Assembly (NCBI RefSeq): GCF_007035645.1 | Contig: NZ_AP019632.1 | Coordinates: 3,224,001-3,288,000, forward strand | DNA from: Enterobacter asburiae | GTDB taxonomy: Bacteria; Pseudomonadota; Gammaproteobacteria; Enterobacterales; Enterobacteriaceae | Length of the DNA: 64,000 nt | Direction of reading: 5' to 3' | Shown here: positions 37,726 to 47,188 of the stretch, one piece after another | Numbering within the stretch: the first letter of the stretch is position 1 | How the letters are laid out: each line of letters begins with the position of its first letter | Notes under the pieces: generated by a model | The model's input: the letters and a program-made list of their open reading frames with translations, nothing else | Told to the model about the DNA's origin: nothing | Databases searched by the model: none | Made by a program: the position numbers and the translations under genes

Positions 37726-38946
37726 ATGACACCTGGCGGACAAGCTCAAATCGGTAATGTCGATCTCGTTAAACAACTTAACAGTGCGGCGGTATACCGC
37801 CTGATTGACCAGCACGGACCAATCTCGCGAATTCAGATAGCCGAACAAAGCCAGCTTGCTCCCGCCAGCGTGACAAAAATTACCCGCCAGCTCATTGAGC
37901 GCGGTCTGATCAAAGAAGTCGATCAGCAGGCCTCCACCGGGGGCCGCCGCGCGATCTCCATTATTACCGAAACCCGCAATTTTCAGGCCATTGGCGTCCG
38001 TCTGGGCCGCCATGACACCACGCTCACGCTGTACGATCTGAGCAGTAAAGCCATTGCGGAAGAGCACTACCCTCTTCCGGAGCGCACCCAGGAGACGCTG
38101 GAGCATGCGCTGCTGAATACCATTGCGCAGTTTATTGAAAGCTGTCAGCGCAAGATCCGTGAACTCATTGCCATCTCCGTGATTCTGCCCGGACTGGTCG
38201 ACCCGGAAAGCGGCGTGATCCGCTATATGCCGCACATTCAGGTTGAAAACTGGGGGCTGGTCGACGCGCTGGAAAAGCGTTTTAAGGTGACCTGCTTTGT
38301 GGGCCACGACATTCGCTCTCTGGCGCTGGCAGAGCACTACTTTGGTGCGAGCCAGGACTGTGAAGACTCTATTCTGGTGCGCGTTCACCGCGGAACGGGC
38401 GCCGGTATTATCTCTAACGGCCGTATTTTTATTGGTCGCAACGGTAACGTCGGCGAGATCGGCCACATCCAGGTTGAACCCCTCGGGGAGCGCTGCCACT
38501 GCGGCAACTTCGGCTGCCTTGAAACGATTGCCGCCAACACGGCCATTGAGCAGCGCGTTCGCCATCTCCTTGAACAGGGTTACCAAAGCCGCGTCACGCT
38601 GGACGATTGCAAGATAGGCACCATCTGCAAAGCCGCCAATAAAGGCGACGCGCTGGCCTGTGAAGTGATTGAGCAGGTAGGCCGCCATCTGGGGAAAACC
38701 ATCGCCATCGCCATTAACCTGTTTAACCCCCAGAAAGTGGTGATCGCCGGTGAAATTGTGGAGGCGGAAAAGGTGCTGCTCCCCGCCATTGAAGGCTGTA
38801 TTAACACCCAGGCGCTGAAAGCATTCCGCCAGAACCTCCCAGTGGTTCGTTCAAAGCTTGATCATCGCTCGGCGATTGGCGCGTTCGCGCTGGTCAAACG
38901 CGCCATGCTCAACGGAATTCTGCTGCAGCATTTGCTGGAAAGTTGA
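37726..38946 (+). CDS. nagC: N-acetylglucosamine repressor NagC (ROK family)
   Basis: 406 residues. The N-terminal winged helix-turn-helix (about 15-75; GPISRIQIAEQSQLAPASVT) binds the operators at nagE, nagB and chiP. The ROK domain has the zinc motif CHCGNFGCLE and the preceding GEIGHIQVEP. It is induced by GlcNAc-6-phosphate. It follows nagA by 8 bp, so the repressor is made from its own operon. Confidence 0.97.
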   Translation: MTPGGQAQIGNVDLVKQLNSAAVYRLIDQHGPISRIQIAEQSQLAPASVTKITRQLIERGLIKEVDQQASTGGRRAISIITETRNFQAIGVRLGRHDTTLTLYDLSSKAIAEEHYPLPERTQETLEHALLNTIAQFIESCQRKIRELIAISVILPGLVDPESGVIRYMPHIQVENWGLVDALEKRFKVTCFVGHDIRSLALAEHYFGASQDCEDSILVRVHRGTGAGIISNGRIFIGRNGNVGEIGHIQVEPLGERCHCGNFGCLETIAANTAIEQRVRHLLEQGYQSRVTLDDCKIGTICKAANKGDALACEVIEQVGRHLGKTIAIAINLFNPQKVVIAGEIVEAEKVLLPAIEGCINTQALKAFRQNLPVVRSKLDHRSAIGAFALVKRAMLNGILLQHLLES

Positions 38947-38991
38947 TCGGACCTTATAGTAACGCCTTCTTTTTTTGATGTCGGACTGTCC

Positions 38992-39744
38992 ATGACCATT
39001 AAGAATGTAATTTGTGATATCGACGGCGTGCTGATGCACGACAACGTTGCCGTGCCGGGTGCTGCGGAGTTTCTTCACCGCATCATCGACAAAGGAATGC
39101 CTCTGGTTCTGCTCACGAACTACCCTTCCCAAACCGGTCAGGATCTGGCTAACCGCTTTGCCACGGCGGGCGTCGACGTTCCGGACAGCGTGTTTTATAC
39201 CTCGGCAATGGCCACGGCGGATTTTCTGAAGCGTCAGGAAGGTAAAAAAGCCTACGTGGTGGGTGAAGGTGCGCTGATACACGAGCTGTACAAAGCTGGC
39301 TTTACCATCACTGACGTGAACCCGGACTTCGTGATTGTCGGCGAAACGCGTTCCTTTAACTGGGAGATGATGCATAAGGCAGCATACTTTGTCGCCAGCG
39401 GCGCACGCTTTATCGCGACCAACCCGGATACGCACGGCCGTGGTTTTTATCCGGCCTGCGGCGCGCTGTGCGCCGGTATCGAAAAAATCTCAGGTCGTCA
39501 GCCGTTTGTGGTCGGTAAACCGAGCCCGTGGATCATTCGTGCCGCGCTCAACAAGATGCAGGCCCACTCTGAAGAAACCGTTATTGTCGGCGACAACCTG
39601 CGCACCGATATTCTGGCCGGATTCCAGGCGGGTCTGGAGACGATTCTGGTCCTCTCCGGCGTGTCTCAACTTGATGACATTGATTCGATGCCGTTCCGGC
39701 CAAGCTGGATTTACCCCTCCGTCGATGAAATCGACATCATCTGA
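38992..39744 (+). CDS. nagD: Ribonucleotide monophosphatase NagD (UmpH)
   Basis: 250 residues. A HAD-superfamily type IIA phosphatase; the nucleophile motif is DIDGVLMHDN at residues 9-18, motif II is LLTNYPS, the lysine is in VGKPSPWI and motif III is IVGDNLRTDI. E. coli UmpH prefers UMP, acting as an overflow valve for pyrimidine synthesis, although it sits in the nag operon. A terminator follows immediately. Confidence 0.96.
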   Translation: MTIKNVICDIDGVLMHDNVAVPGAAEFLHRIIDKGMPLVLLTNYPSQTGQDLANRFATAGVDVPDSVFYTSAMATADFLKRQEGKKAYVVGEGALIHELYKAGFTITDVNPDFVIVGETRSFNWEMMHKAAYFVASGARFIATNPDTHGRGFYPACGALCAGIEKISGRQPFVVGKPSPWIIRAALNKMQAHSEETVIVGDNLRTDILAGFQAGLETILVLSGVSQLDDIDSMPFRPSWIYPSVDEIDII

Positions 39745-39749
39745 TACCG

Positions 39750-39775
39750 AACCACGCCTCAAGGCGTGGTTTTTC
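39750..39775 (+). terminator. nagBACD terminator
   Basis: AACCACGCC-TCAA-GGCGTGGTT hairpin followed by T-run, 5 bp after the nagD stop. The following 39776-39993 stretch is AT-rich and holds the asnB promoter region; no further gene is seen. Confidence 0.85.
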
Positions 39776-39993
39776 ATTTATGGCCTGCACAAATAAAACC
39801 ACATCTAACAAAAAGCACGCTTTATTGCATAATCATCAATAAAAGAATTCATGGCATACTCTTTTTTCACTATTCCGCAATCACTATTGCACTTTTTCCG
39901 TTTTCACCCGTAAAACGCTTGCGCGCCCTGCCCCTTTGCGGCATTTTCATAAGCAAGCAACATTACAAAGCAACAGGGTTAACGGAGAAGGTT

Positions 39994-41658
39994 ATGTGTT
40001 CAATTTTTGGCGTACTGGATATTAAAACTGACGCGGGCGAACTGCGTAAAAAGGCACTCGAACTGTCCCGCCTGATGCGCCATCGCGGACCAGACTGGTC
40101 AGGCGTTTACGCCAGTGATAAAGCGATTCTGGCTCACGAACGTCTGTCCATTGTTGACGTCAACGCCGGTGCACAGCCGCTGTATAACGAGAAAAAAACG
40201 CACGCGCTGGCTGTCAACGGTGAAATCTACAACCACCAGGCGCTGCGCGCCGAATACGGCGACCGCTACGCGTTCCAGACCGGTTCTGACTGTGAAGTGA
40301 TCCTGGCGCTGTATCAGGAGAAAGGGCCCGAGTTCCTGGACGACCTGCAGGGCATGTTCGCCTTCGCCCTGTACGACAGCGAAAAAGACGCGTACCTGAT
40401 TGGCCGTGACCACATCGGCATTATCCCGCTGTACATGGGCCACGATGAGCACGGCAACTTCTACGTTGCCTCTGAAATGAAAGCCCTGGTGCCGGTATGC
40501 CGCACCATTAAAGAATTCCCGGCGGGCAGCTATTTGTGGAGCAAAGACGGCGAGATCCGCTCCTATTACCAGCGTGACTGGTTCGACTATGATGCGGTAA
40601 AAGACAACGTCACGGACAAAGCCGAGCTGCGCCAGGCCCTGGAAGACTCCGTGAAAAGCCACCTGATGTCTGACGTGCCCTACGGCGTGCTGCTCTCCGG
40701 CGGTCTGGACTCCTCCGTGATCTCCGCGATCACCAAGAAATTCGCGGCCCGTCGCGTGGAAGATCAGGAGCGCTCAGAAGCCTGGTGGCCACAGCTGCAC
40801 TCTTTTGCCGTTGGCCTGGAAGGCGCACCTGACCTGAAAGCCGCGCAGGAAGTGGCGAACCACCTCGGCACCGTGCACCATGAGATTCACTTCACCGTGC
40901 AGGAAGGTCTGGATGCGATCCGCGATGTGATCTATCACATTGAAACCTATGACGTGACCACCATCCGCGCCTCAACGCCGATGTACCTGATGTCGCGCAA
41001 GATCAAAGCGATGGGCATCAAGATGGTGCTCTCCGGTGAAGGTTCTGACGAAGTGTTTGGCGGCTACCTGTACTTCCACAAAGCGCCGAACGCCAAAGAG
41101 CTGCACGAAGAGACCGTGCGTAAGCTGCAGGCGCTGCACATGTTCGACTGTGCGCGTGCCAACAAAGCGATGTCGGCCTGGGGCGTGGAAGCGCGCGTGC
41201 CGTTCCTGGATAAGAAATTCCTCGACGTGGCGATGCGCATCAACCCGCAGGACAAGATGTGCGGCAACGGCAAAATGGAAAAACATATCCTGCGTGAGTG
41301 TTTTGAATCCTACCTGCCGGCGAGCGTGGCATGGCGTCAGAAAGAGCAGTTCTCTGATGGCGTTGGTTATAGCTGGATCGACACCCTGAAAGAGGTCGCG
41401 GCGAAACAGGTTTCTGACCAACAGCTGGAAACCGCGAGCTTCCGCTTCCCGTACAACACGCCGGGCTCGAAAGAGGCCTATCTGTATCGTGAAATTTTTG
41501 AAGAGCTGTTCCCGGTTCCGAGTGCCGCGGAGTGCGTACCGGGTGGCCCGTCCGTCGCCTGCTCTTCTGCCAAAGCGATTGAATGGGATGAATCTTTCAA
41601 ATCCATGAACGATCCGTCAGGACGCGCGGTAGGCGTTCATCAGTCAGCCTACAAATAA
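39994..41658 (+). CDS. asnB: Asparagine synthetase B (glutamine-hydrolysing)
   Basis: 554 residues from the ATG at 39994 (MCSIFGVLDIK), with AACGGAGAAGG before it. Cys2, exposed after Met removal, is the nucleophile of the N-terminal glutaminase domain (RLMRHRGPDWSG, NGEIYNH). The C-terminal synthetase domain has the ATP loop SGGLDSSV and LSGEGSDEVFGGY. It makes asparagine from aspartate, glutamine and ATP. The longer open frame upstream is rejected because Cys2 must be N-terminal. Confidence 0.98.
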   Translation: MCSIFGVLDIKTDAGELRKKALELSRLMRHRGPDWSGVYASDKAILAHERLSIVDVNAGAQPLYNEKKTHALAVNGEIYNHQALRAEYGDRYAFQTGSDCEVILALYQEKGPEFLDDLQGMFAFALYDSEKDAYLIGRDHIGIIPLYMGHDEHGNFYVASEMKALVPVCRTIKEFPAGSYLWSKDGEIRSYYQRDWFDYDAVKDNVTDKAELRQALEDSVKSHLMSDVPYGVLLSGGLDSSVISAITKKFAARRVEDQERSEAWWPQLHSFAVGLEGAPDLKAAQEVANHLGTVHHEIHFTVQEGLDAIRDVIYHIETYDVTTIRASTPMYLMSRKIKAMGIKMVLSGEGSDEVFGGYLYFHKAPNAKELHEETVRKLQALHMFDCARANKAMSAWGVEARVPFLDKKFLDVAMRINPQDKMCGNGKMEKHILRECFESYLPASVAWRQKEQFSDGVGYSWIDTLKEVAAKQVSDQQLETASFRFPYNTPGSKEAYLYREIFEELFPVPSAAECVPGGPSVACSSAKAIEWDESFKSMNDPSGRAVGVHQSAYK

Positions 41659-41672
41659 TCACTCAGATCGCA

Positions 41673-41701
41673 ATCAGGCCCCTCAGGGGCCTGATTTTTT
41701 T
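41673..41701 (+). terminator. asnB terminator
   Basis: ATCAGGCCCC-T-CAGGGGCCTGAT type stem followed by T7, 14 bp after the asnB stop. Confidence 0.85.
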
Positions 41702-41817
41702 GCCTCACATTTCACCGTCTAAATCTGATTAATAACCAATAATTGCCGAATATTCGGCCACGCTGTTCGCAACCTAACCAAACAGTCACATTCCGGCTAT
41801 TTTCGTTGAAAAAGGTG

Positions 41818-41846
41818 TTGACGCTGCAAGGGTCTATACGCATAAT
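41818..41846 (+). promoter_or_regulatory. tRNA operon promoter
   Basis: TTGACG, 17-bp spacer, CATAAT, then the GC-rich discriminator GCGCCCCGC typical of stringently controlled stable-RNA promoters. It is 38 bp before the first tRNA. Confidence 0.8.
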
Positions 41847-41884
41847 GCGCCCCGCAACGCCGATAAGGTAACGCGAAAAAAGAT

Positions 41885-41961
41885 GGCTACGTAGCTCAGT
41901 TGGTTAGAGCACATCACTCATAATGATGGGGTCACAGGTTCGAATCCCGTCGTAGCCACCA
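41885..41961 (+). tRNA. metT: tRNA-Met (CAT, elongator)
   Basis: 77 nt with encoded CCA. The acceptor arm GGCTACG/CGTAGCC pairs, the D-loop is AGCTCAGTTGGTTAGAGC, the anticodon is CAT in CTCATAA, and the T-loop is GGTTCGAATCC. It is identical to the copy at 42277-42353. Confidence 0.97.
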
Positions 41962-41969
41962 TCTTTTTT

Positions 41970-42054
41970 GCGGGAGTGGCGAAATTGGTAGACGCACCAG
42001 ATTTAGGTTCTGGCGCCGCAAGGTGTGCGAGTTCAAGTCTCGCCTCCCGCACCA
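41970..42054 (+). tRNA. leuW: tRNA-Leu (TAG)
   Basis: 85 nt with encoded CCA and the long variable arm of class II tRNAs. Acceptor GCGGGAG/CTCCCGC; anticodon loop ATTTAGGTT gives TAG, reading CUA/CUG codons. Confidence 0.97.
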
Positions 42055-42077
42055 TTCCCGGGTAAGCGTTGCACGGA

Positions 42078-42152
42078 TGGGGTATCGCCAAGCGGTAAGG
42101 CACCGGTTTTTGATACCGGCATTCCCTGGTTCGAATCCAGGTACCCCAGCCA
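42078..42152 (+). tRNA. glnU: tRNA-Gln (TTG), copy 1
   Basis: 75 nt with CCA. Acceptor TGGGGTA/TACCCCA; anticodon TTG in TTTTGAT. The 75-nt body is identical to the next copy. Confidence 0.97.
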
Positions 42153-42184
42153 TATTTCTTCGATTTTGCGGTTCTCCGCGGTAT

Positions 42185-42259
42185 TGGGGTATCGCCAAGC
42201 GGTAAGGCACCGGTTTTTGATACCGGCATTCCCTGGTTCGAATCCAGGTACCCCAGCCA
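42185..42259 (+). tRNA. glnW: tRNA-Gln (TTG), copy 2
   Basis: 75 nt with CCA and anticodon TTG, an exact duplicate of the tRNA at 42078-42152 separated by a 32-bp spacer. Confidence 0.97.
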
Positions 42260-42276
42260 TCGAAGATTGCAGTACT

Positions 42277-42353
42277 GGCTACGTAGCTCAGTTGGTTAGA
42301 GCACATCACTCATAATGATGGGGTCACAGGTTCGAATCCCGTCGTAGCCACCA
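42277..42353 (+). tRNA. metU: tRNA-Met (CAT, elongator), copy 2
   Basis: 77 nt with CCA, identical to the first tRNA of the cluster. Confidence 0.97.
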
Positions 42354-42393
42354 AATTAAGATTGTCGATTTTTCGGTAATCAAGACAAATTGT

Positions 42394-42468
42394 TGGGGTA
42401 TCGCCAAGCGGTAAGGCACCGGATTCTGATTCCGGCATTCCGAGGTTCGAATCCTCGTACCCCAGCCA
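42394..42468 (+). tRNA. glnV: tRNA-Gln (CTG), copy 1
   Basis: 75 nt with CCA; anticodon CTG in ATTCTGATT, reading CAG. The acceptor TGGGGTA/TACCCCA is shared with the TTG copies. Confidence 0.96.
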
Positions 42469-42504
42469 ATTTAAAAAGTCGTTAAGCAGTTTGTTTAACG
42501 CAAT

Positions 42505-42579
42505 TGGGGTGTCGCCAAGCGGTAAGGCTCTGGTTTCTGATACCAGCATTCCGGGGTTCGAATCCCTGCACCCCAGCCA
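42505..42579 (+). tRNA. glnX: tRNA-Gln (CTG), copy 2
   Basis: 75 nt with CCA; anticodon CTG in TTTCTGATA. It differs from copy 1 in the acceptor (TGGGGTG/CACCCCA), in the anticodon stem and in the T-stem, so these two CTG genes are not recent exact duplicates. Confidence 0.96.
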
Positions 42580-42590
42580 CTTAAGTAACA

Positions 42591-42616
42591 AAAAAGCCCG
42601 CTCTGCGGGCTTTTTT
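42591..42616. terminator. Bidirectional terminator after the tRNA cluster
   Basis: AAAAAAGCCCGC-TCT-GCGGGCTTTTTT, symmetric with A- and T-runs. It ends the tRNA operon; ubiF converges from the other side. Confidence 0.9.
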
Positions 42617-42634
42617 GTTTTTGTTGTTCAGGAT

Positions 42635-42683
42635 GGTGCGGCCTGATGCCCTCACCCTGCCCCTCTCCCACTGGGAGAGGGGC
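42635..42683 (-). repeat. Dispersed CCCTCTCCC/GGGAGAGGG palindrome, copy 4
   Basis: GGTGCGGCCTGATGCCCTCACCC then TGCCCCTCTCCC ACT GGGAGAGGGGC. It lies between the tRNA cluster and ubiF. Confidence 0.75.
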
Positions 42684-42689
42684 AAAAGA

Positions 42690-43865
42690 TTAGAGTCCCA
42701 GCGCGTATTTCAGCGCCTGACGCTTCAGACCACCGGCACGTTCCGCTGCCATCAATCCAATATTACGCAGAATGCGCACCGGGGCTAAGTCATTGCTGAA
42801 CCCGGCATAAAACAGATCCATCCCCGACTGCATAATAAAGTTATCCGCCATGCGTCGCGTCTGGTAACGCTTCAGGATCTGATGGCTGGCCCAGTTTTCC
42901 GCGTGCCCGCGGGCGCTGCTCAGCACATCCAGTAACGCATCGACATCACGGTACCCCAGGTTCACGCCCTGCCCGGCCAGCGGATGAATGGTGTGTGCCG
43001 CATCGCCCACCAGCGCCAGCCCTTCACGGGCATACTGCAAAGCATGGCGGCGCGTGAGCGGAAATGCACCTGCAGCGACCGGCGTCACGTTGCCCAGACG
43101 GCCCGGGAAATGCAGGCGGATTTCCCGCTGCAATTGTTCCATTGAAAGCCCCTGCAGCTGACGAATGCGTGCCGGTTTGTCGTACCAGACCAGCGATGCC
43201 CAGTTATCAAACAGCGGTAAAAACGCATGCGGGCCATTCGGCGTAAAGTGCTGCCACGTGCTTTCACCCGGCGCATGCTCGCACTCGACGGTAATCAGCA
43301 TGCAGGACTGCTCATACTGCCAGGCATGAACGCCAATTCCCGCCATCTGTCTGACCTGCGAGTTAGCGCCATCCGCTCCGACGACGAGCTTAACGGCCAG
43401 TTCATCGCCGCTGTCGAGCGTCAGCAAATACCCGCTCTCGTGAGGATGCAGTGCCTTAATCGACGCCGGAACGCGCAGCGTCACCTTCGGATGCGCCTCC
43501 AGCGCCAGCCAGAGCGCCTGCTGGAGCACATTGTTTTCCACCATATAACCCAGGCGCGGCAGCTTCAGCTCAGCGGCATCAAACGCGACGTGGGCATTTT
43601 CCCACTCCCAGGTTTCAAGACGGCTGTAAGGATGGGCGCGCATCGCCAGCACCGCCTCCCAGACGCCCAGCCCGCGCAGCAGATCGACGGACGCCGCGCT
43701 GATCGCGGATATGCGCACATCCGGTTTGCTCGCGGGATCGAAGGCCGGCGGAGCAGCCTGTTCAATTACCGTTACCTCAAATCCCTGCTGCGCCAGCCCC
43801 AGCGCCAGCGCGCCGCCGACCATACCGCCGCCGACAACGGCAACTTCGGTGTGTAGGAGTGTCAT
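42690..43865 (-). CDS. ubiF: 3-demethoxyubiquinol 3-hydroxylase (FAD monooxygenase)
   Basis: 391 residues from the ATG at 43865 ([20 protein letters not shown]), with AAGGA 9 bases upstream; a TTG two codons earlier is too close to that site. It performs a late ring hydroxylation in ubiquinone synthesis. The FAD Rossmann loop GGGMVG is near residue 13, [11 protein letters not shown] is the DG motif and [20 protein letters not shown] is the second FAD motif. It is divergent from miaB. Confidence 0.96.
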   Translation of the reverse strand: MTLLHTEVAVVGGGMVGGALALGLAQQGFEVTVIEQAAPPAFDPASKPDVRISAISAASVDLLRGLGVWEAVLAMRAHPYSRLETWEWENAHVAFDAAELKLPRLGYMVENNVLQQALWLALEAHPKVTLRVPASIKALHPHESGYLLTLDSGDELAVKLVVGADGANSQVRQMAGIGVHAWQYEQSCMLITVECEHAPGESTWQHFTPNGPHAFLPLFDNWASLVWYDKPARIRQLQGLSMEQLQREIRLHFPGRLGNVTPVAAGAFPLTRRHALQYAREGLALVGDAAHTIHPLAGQGVNLGYRDVDALLDVLSSARGHAENWASHQILKRYQTRRMADNFIMQSGMDLFYAGFSNDLAPVRILRNIGLMAAERAGGLKRQALKYALGL

Positions 43866-44000
43866 GGTCAATTTTCCTTATTGGAGAATCCCTTAAGTTT
43901 ACCGGATTTTTGCGGTCCTGAGACACATAACCTTCATACTGGTCACAACCCCACCAAAGCATTACAATACGCGGCTTGCAATCCTGAGCTGAGCAAGTCG

Positions 44001-45425
44001 ATGACTAAAAAACTCCATATAAAAACCTGGGGCTGTCAGATGAACGAATACGATTCATCCAAGATGGCCGATCTGCTGGATTCAACCCACGGATACAAGC
44101 TGACTGAAAATGCGAAAGAAGCGGACGTGCTGCTGCTGAACACCTGTTCGATTCGTGAAAAAGCGCAGGAAAAAGTCTTTCACGTGTTAGGCCGCTGGAA
44201 GCTACTCAAACGAAAAAATCCGGATCTGATCATCGGGGTGGGTGGCTGCGTCGCATCGCAGGAAGGTAAGCTGATCCGCCAGAGAGCCCCGTATGTGGAT
44301 ATCGTCTTTGGCCCTCAGACCCTGCACCGCCTGCCGGAGATGATCAATCAGGTTCGCGGCAACCGTAGCCCGGTCGTTGACGTCAGCTTCCCGGAAATCG
44401 AAAAGTTTGACCGTCTGCCGGAGCCGCGCGCCGATGGCCCGACCGCCTTCGTCTCCATCATGGAAGGCTGCAACAAATATTGCACTTACTGCGTGGTGCC
44501 TTACACCCGTGGTGAAGAAGTCAGCCGTCCGGCAGACGATATTCTGTTTGAAATTGCGCAGCTTGCCGCACAGGGCGTTCGCGAAGTGAACCTGCTGGGC
44601 CAGAACGTGAACGCCTGGCGCGGGGAAAACTACGACGGCACCACCGGCAGCTTTGCCGAACTGCTGCGTCTGGTGGCCGCGATTGACGGTATCGACCGCA
44701 TTCGCTTTACCACCAGCCATCCGATGGAGTTTACCGACGACATCATTGACGTGTATCGCGATACGCCAGAGCTGGTGAGCTTCCTGCACCTGCCGATTCA
44801 GTGTGGCTCTGACCGCGTGCTGAACCTGATGGGCCGCCCGCATACGGTGCTGGAGTACAAGTCCACCATTCGCAAGCTGCGTGAAGCCCGTCCGGATATC
44901 CAGATCAGCTCCGACTTTATCGTCGGCTTCCCTGGCGAAACTGCTGATGACTTCGAGCGCACCATGAAGCTCATCGGTGAAGTGAATTTTGACGTCAGCT
45001 ACAGCTTCATCTTCTCTGCGCGTCCTGGAACACCTGCGGCCGATATGGTTGACGATGTGCCGGAAGAAGAGAAAAAGCAGCGTCTGTATATTCTGCAGGA
45101 GCGTATTAACCAGCAGGCCAACGCGTGGAGCCGCCGTATGCTCGGCACCGTTCAGCGCATTCTGGTGGAAGGCACCTCCCGCAAGAGCATTATGGAACTC
45201 TCTGGTCGTACCGAAAACAACCGCGTGGTGAACTTTGAAGGCACACCGGATATGATCGGTAAATTCGTGGACGTCGAGATTGTCGAAGTGCTGACCAACT
45301 CGCTGCGCGCGAAGCTGGTACGCACCGAGGACGAAATGGGCCTGCGTATTGCCGAGTCACCGGAATCCGTGATCTCTCGTACCCGTAAAGAAAACGATTC
45401 TGGCGTGGGGATTTACCAGCCTTAA
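44001..45425 (+). CDS. miaB: tRNA-2-methylthio-N6-dimethylallyladenosine synthase MiaB
   Basis: 474 residues from the ATG at 44001 ([15 protein letters not shown]). It adds the methylthio group to i6A37 of tRNAs. The N-terminal domain carries C12, C49 and C83 for the auxiliary [4Fe-4S] cluster; the radical-SAM motif is C157, C161, C164 (CNKYCTYC); the C-terminal TRAM domain starts near residue 380. The usual HLP(V/L)QSGS motif reads HLPIQCGS here. The upstream open frame of 40 codons overlaps the ubiF promoter side and is not used. Confidence 0.97.
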   Translation: MTKKLHIKTWGCQMNEYDSSKMADLLDSTHGYKLTENAKEADVLLLNTCSIREKAQEKVFHVLGRWKLLKRKNPDLIIGVGGCVASQEGKLIRQRAPYVDIVFGPQTLHRLPEMINQVRGNRSPVVDVSFPEIEKFDRLPEPRADGPTAFVSIMEGCNKYCTYCVVPYTRGEEVSRPADDILFEIAQLAAQGVREVNLLGQNVNAWRGENYDGTTGSFAELLRLVAAIDGIDRIRFTTSHPMEFTDDIIDVYRDTPELVSFLHLPIQCGSDRVLNLMGRPHTVLEYKSTIRKLREARPDIQISSDFIVGFPGETADDFERTMKLIGEVNFDVSYSFIFSARPGTPAADMVDDVPEEEKKQRLYILQERINQQANAWSRRMLGTVQRILVEGTSRKSIMELSGRTENNRVVNFEGTPDMIGKFVDVEIVEVLTNSLRAKLVRTEDEMGLRIAESPESVISRTRKENDSGVGIYQP

Positions 45426-45588
45426 TCCTCCTGGCCTGCCTTTCCGGCAGGCCTTGTATTTCCTCTCATCGTCCCCAATATCTTCCGCAACGCTTGCGCC
45501 TTTATTCTGTGGCGTGAATAATTTCGGTAATGACCGTTTTATTACGTCCTATCGCAATGGGTCAGTTAACCAATTAAAGAGGAACAGT

Positions 45589-46635
45589 TTGAATATAGAT
45601 ACGCGTGAAATTAGCCTTGAGCCAGCAGACAACGCTCGCCTGCTGAGCCTGTGCGGGCCGTTTGATGACAACATCAAACAACTGGAGCGACGTCTGGGTA
45701 TCGAAATCAATCGTCGCGATAATCATTTCAAACTTACCGGACGCCCTATCTGCGTCAACGCCGCTGCGGACATTCTGCGTAGCCTGTATGTGGATACATC
45801 ACCCATGCGCGGCGAAATTCAGGATATCGAACCGGAACAAATTCACCTCGCCATTAAAGAGGCGCGCGTGCTTGAGCAAAGCGCGGAAAGCGTGCCGGAC
45901 TACGGCAAGGCCATTAACATCAAGACCAAACGTGGCGTTATTAAGCCGCGTACGCCAAACCAGGCGCAGTACATCGCCAATATCCTCGACCACGACATCA
46001 CCTTCGGGGTGGGCCCTGCGGGTACGGGTAAAACCTATCTGGCCGTTGCCGCTGCGGTAGATGCGCTGGAACGCCAGGAGATCCGTCGTATTCTGCTGAC
46101 CCGTCCGGCCGTTGAAGCGGGCGAAAAGCTGGGCTTCCTGCCGGGCGATCTGAGCCAGAAGGTCGACCCGTATCTGCGCCCGTTATACGATGCGCTGTTC
46201 GAGATGCTCGGCTTTGAGAAGGTTGAGAAGCTCATTGAGCGTAACGTTATCGAAGTGGCCCCGCTCGCCTACATGCGCGGTCGTACGCTGAACGATGCGT
46301 TCATCATTCTCGATGAGAGCCAGAACACCACCATCGAACAGATGAAGATGTTCCTGACGCGTATCGGCTTTAACTCGAAAGCGGTCATTACCGGTGACGT
46401 CACCCAGATCGACCTGCCGCGCAGCACCAAATCCGGCCTGCGCCACGCCATTGAGGTGCTGGCCGAGGTCGACGAAATCAGCTTTAACTTCTTCCACAGT
46501 GAAGACGTGGTACGCCACCCGGTGGTCGCGCGTATCGTTAACGCCTATGAAGCCTGGGAAGAGGCGGATCAGAAGCGTAAGGCCGAACTGGCCGCAGAAC
46601 GTAAGCGCGAAGCGCAGGAGCAAGAACAGAAATGA
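45589..46635 (+). CDS. ybeZ: PhoH-like NTPase PhoL (YbeZ)
   Basis: 348 residues from a TTG start at 45589 ([15 protein letters not shown]), with AGAGGA five bases upstream; the longer frame lacks homology to the known N-terminus. The PhoH domain has Walker [12 protein letters not shown] near residue 145 and Walker [10 protein letters not shown]. The C-terminus is a charged Lys/Glu tail. It is functionally associated with the rRNA endonuclease YbeY, whose gene it overlaps by 4 bp. Confidence 0.95.
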   Translation: MNIDTREISLEPADNARLLSLCGPFDDNIKQLERRLGIEINRRDNHFKLTGRPICVNAAADILRSLYVDTSPMRGEIQDIEPEQIHLAIKEARVLEQSAESVPDYGKAINIKTKRGVIKPRTPNQAQYIANILDHDITFGVGPAGTGKTYLAVAAAVDALERQEIRRILLTRPAVEAGEKLGFLPGDLSQKVDPYLRPLYDALFEMLGFEKVEKLIERNVIEVAPLAYMRGRTLNDAFIILDESQNTTIEQMKMFLTRIGFNSKAVITGDVTQIDLPRSTKSGLRHAIEVLAEVDEISFNFFHSEDVVRHPVVARIVNAYEAWEEADQKRKAELAAERKREAQEQEQK

Positions 46636-47099
46636 GTCAGGTGATCCTCGATTTACAGCTGGCCTGTGAAGACAATTCCGGCATGCCAGATGAGGCACAG
46701 TTTCAGAAATGGCTGGATGCCGTTATTCCTCAGTTTCAGGAAGAATCAGAAGTCACGATTCGCCTGGTGGATGAAGCAGAAAGCCATGAGCTTAACCTGA
46801 CCTATCGCGGGAAAGATAAGCCGACCAACGTGCTCTCATTCCCGTTCGAAGCGCCGCCGGGCATTGAGATGCCGCTGCTGGGCGATCTGATCATCTGCCG
46901 TCAGGTGGTTGAACAGGAAGCCAAAGAGCAGCAAAAACCGCTTGAGGCCCACTGGGCGCATATGGTGGTACACGGCAGCCTGCACCTGCTCGGCTACGAT
47001 CACATTGAAGATGACGAAGCGGAAGAGATGGAGTCCCTCGAGACAGAGATAATGCTTGCTCTGGGCTATGAGGATCCGTACATTGCCGAGAAAGAATAG
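46632..47099 (+). CDS. ybeY: Endoribonuclease YbeY (16S rRNA maturation)
   Basis: 155 residues. A metal-dependent single-strand RNase for 3'-end processing of 16S rRNA and ribosome quality control. The zinc histidines H114, H118 and H124 form [11 protein letters not shown], and the conserved arginine lies in [17 protein letters not shown]. The start overlaps phoL (ATGA), and corC follows 89 bp later. Confidence 0.97.
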   Translation: MSQVILDLQLACEDNSGMPDEAQFQKWLDAVIPQFQEESEVTIRLVDEAESHELNLTYRGKDKPTNVLSFPFEAPPGIEMPLLGDLIICRQVVEQEAKEQQKPLEAHWAHMVVHGSLHLLGYDHIEDDEAEEMESLETEIMLALGYEDPYIAEKE

Positions 47100-47188
47100 T
47101 CCGTCACCTGACGGACTCACATGCCGCCACGAAAGGATATCGCGTGGCGGTAAACGTTGAACTAACAAGAGAACCCTTAACAAACGCC

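Noticed and set aside
41918..42591. Several minus-strand frames with repeated WGTWIRTRE and YLDSNQGM words
   Set aside because: They are translations of the repeated tRNA genes on the opposite strand, a known source of false hypothetical proteins.
45454..45588. N-terminal extension of PhoL
   Set aside because: The added residues lack resemblance to the family; the TTG at 45589 with AGAGGA gives the known N-terminus.
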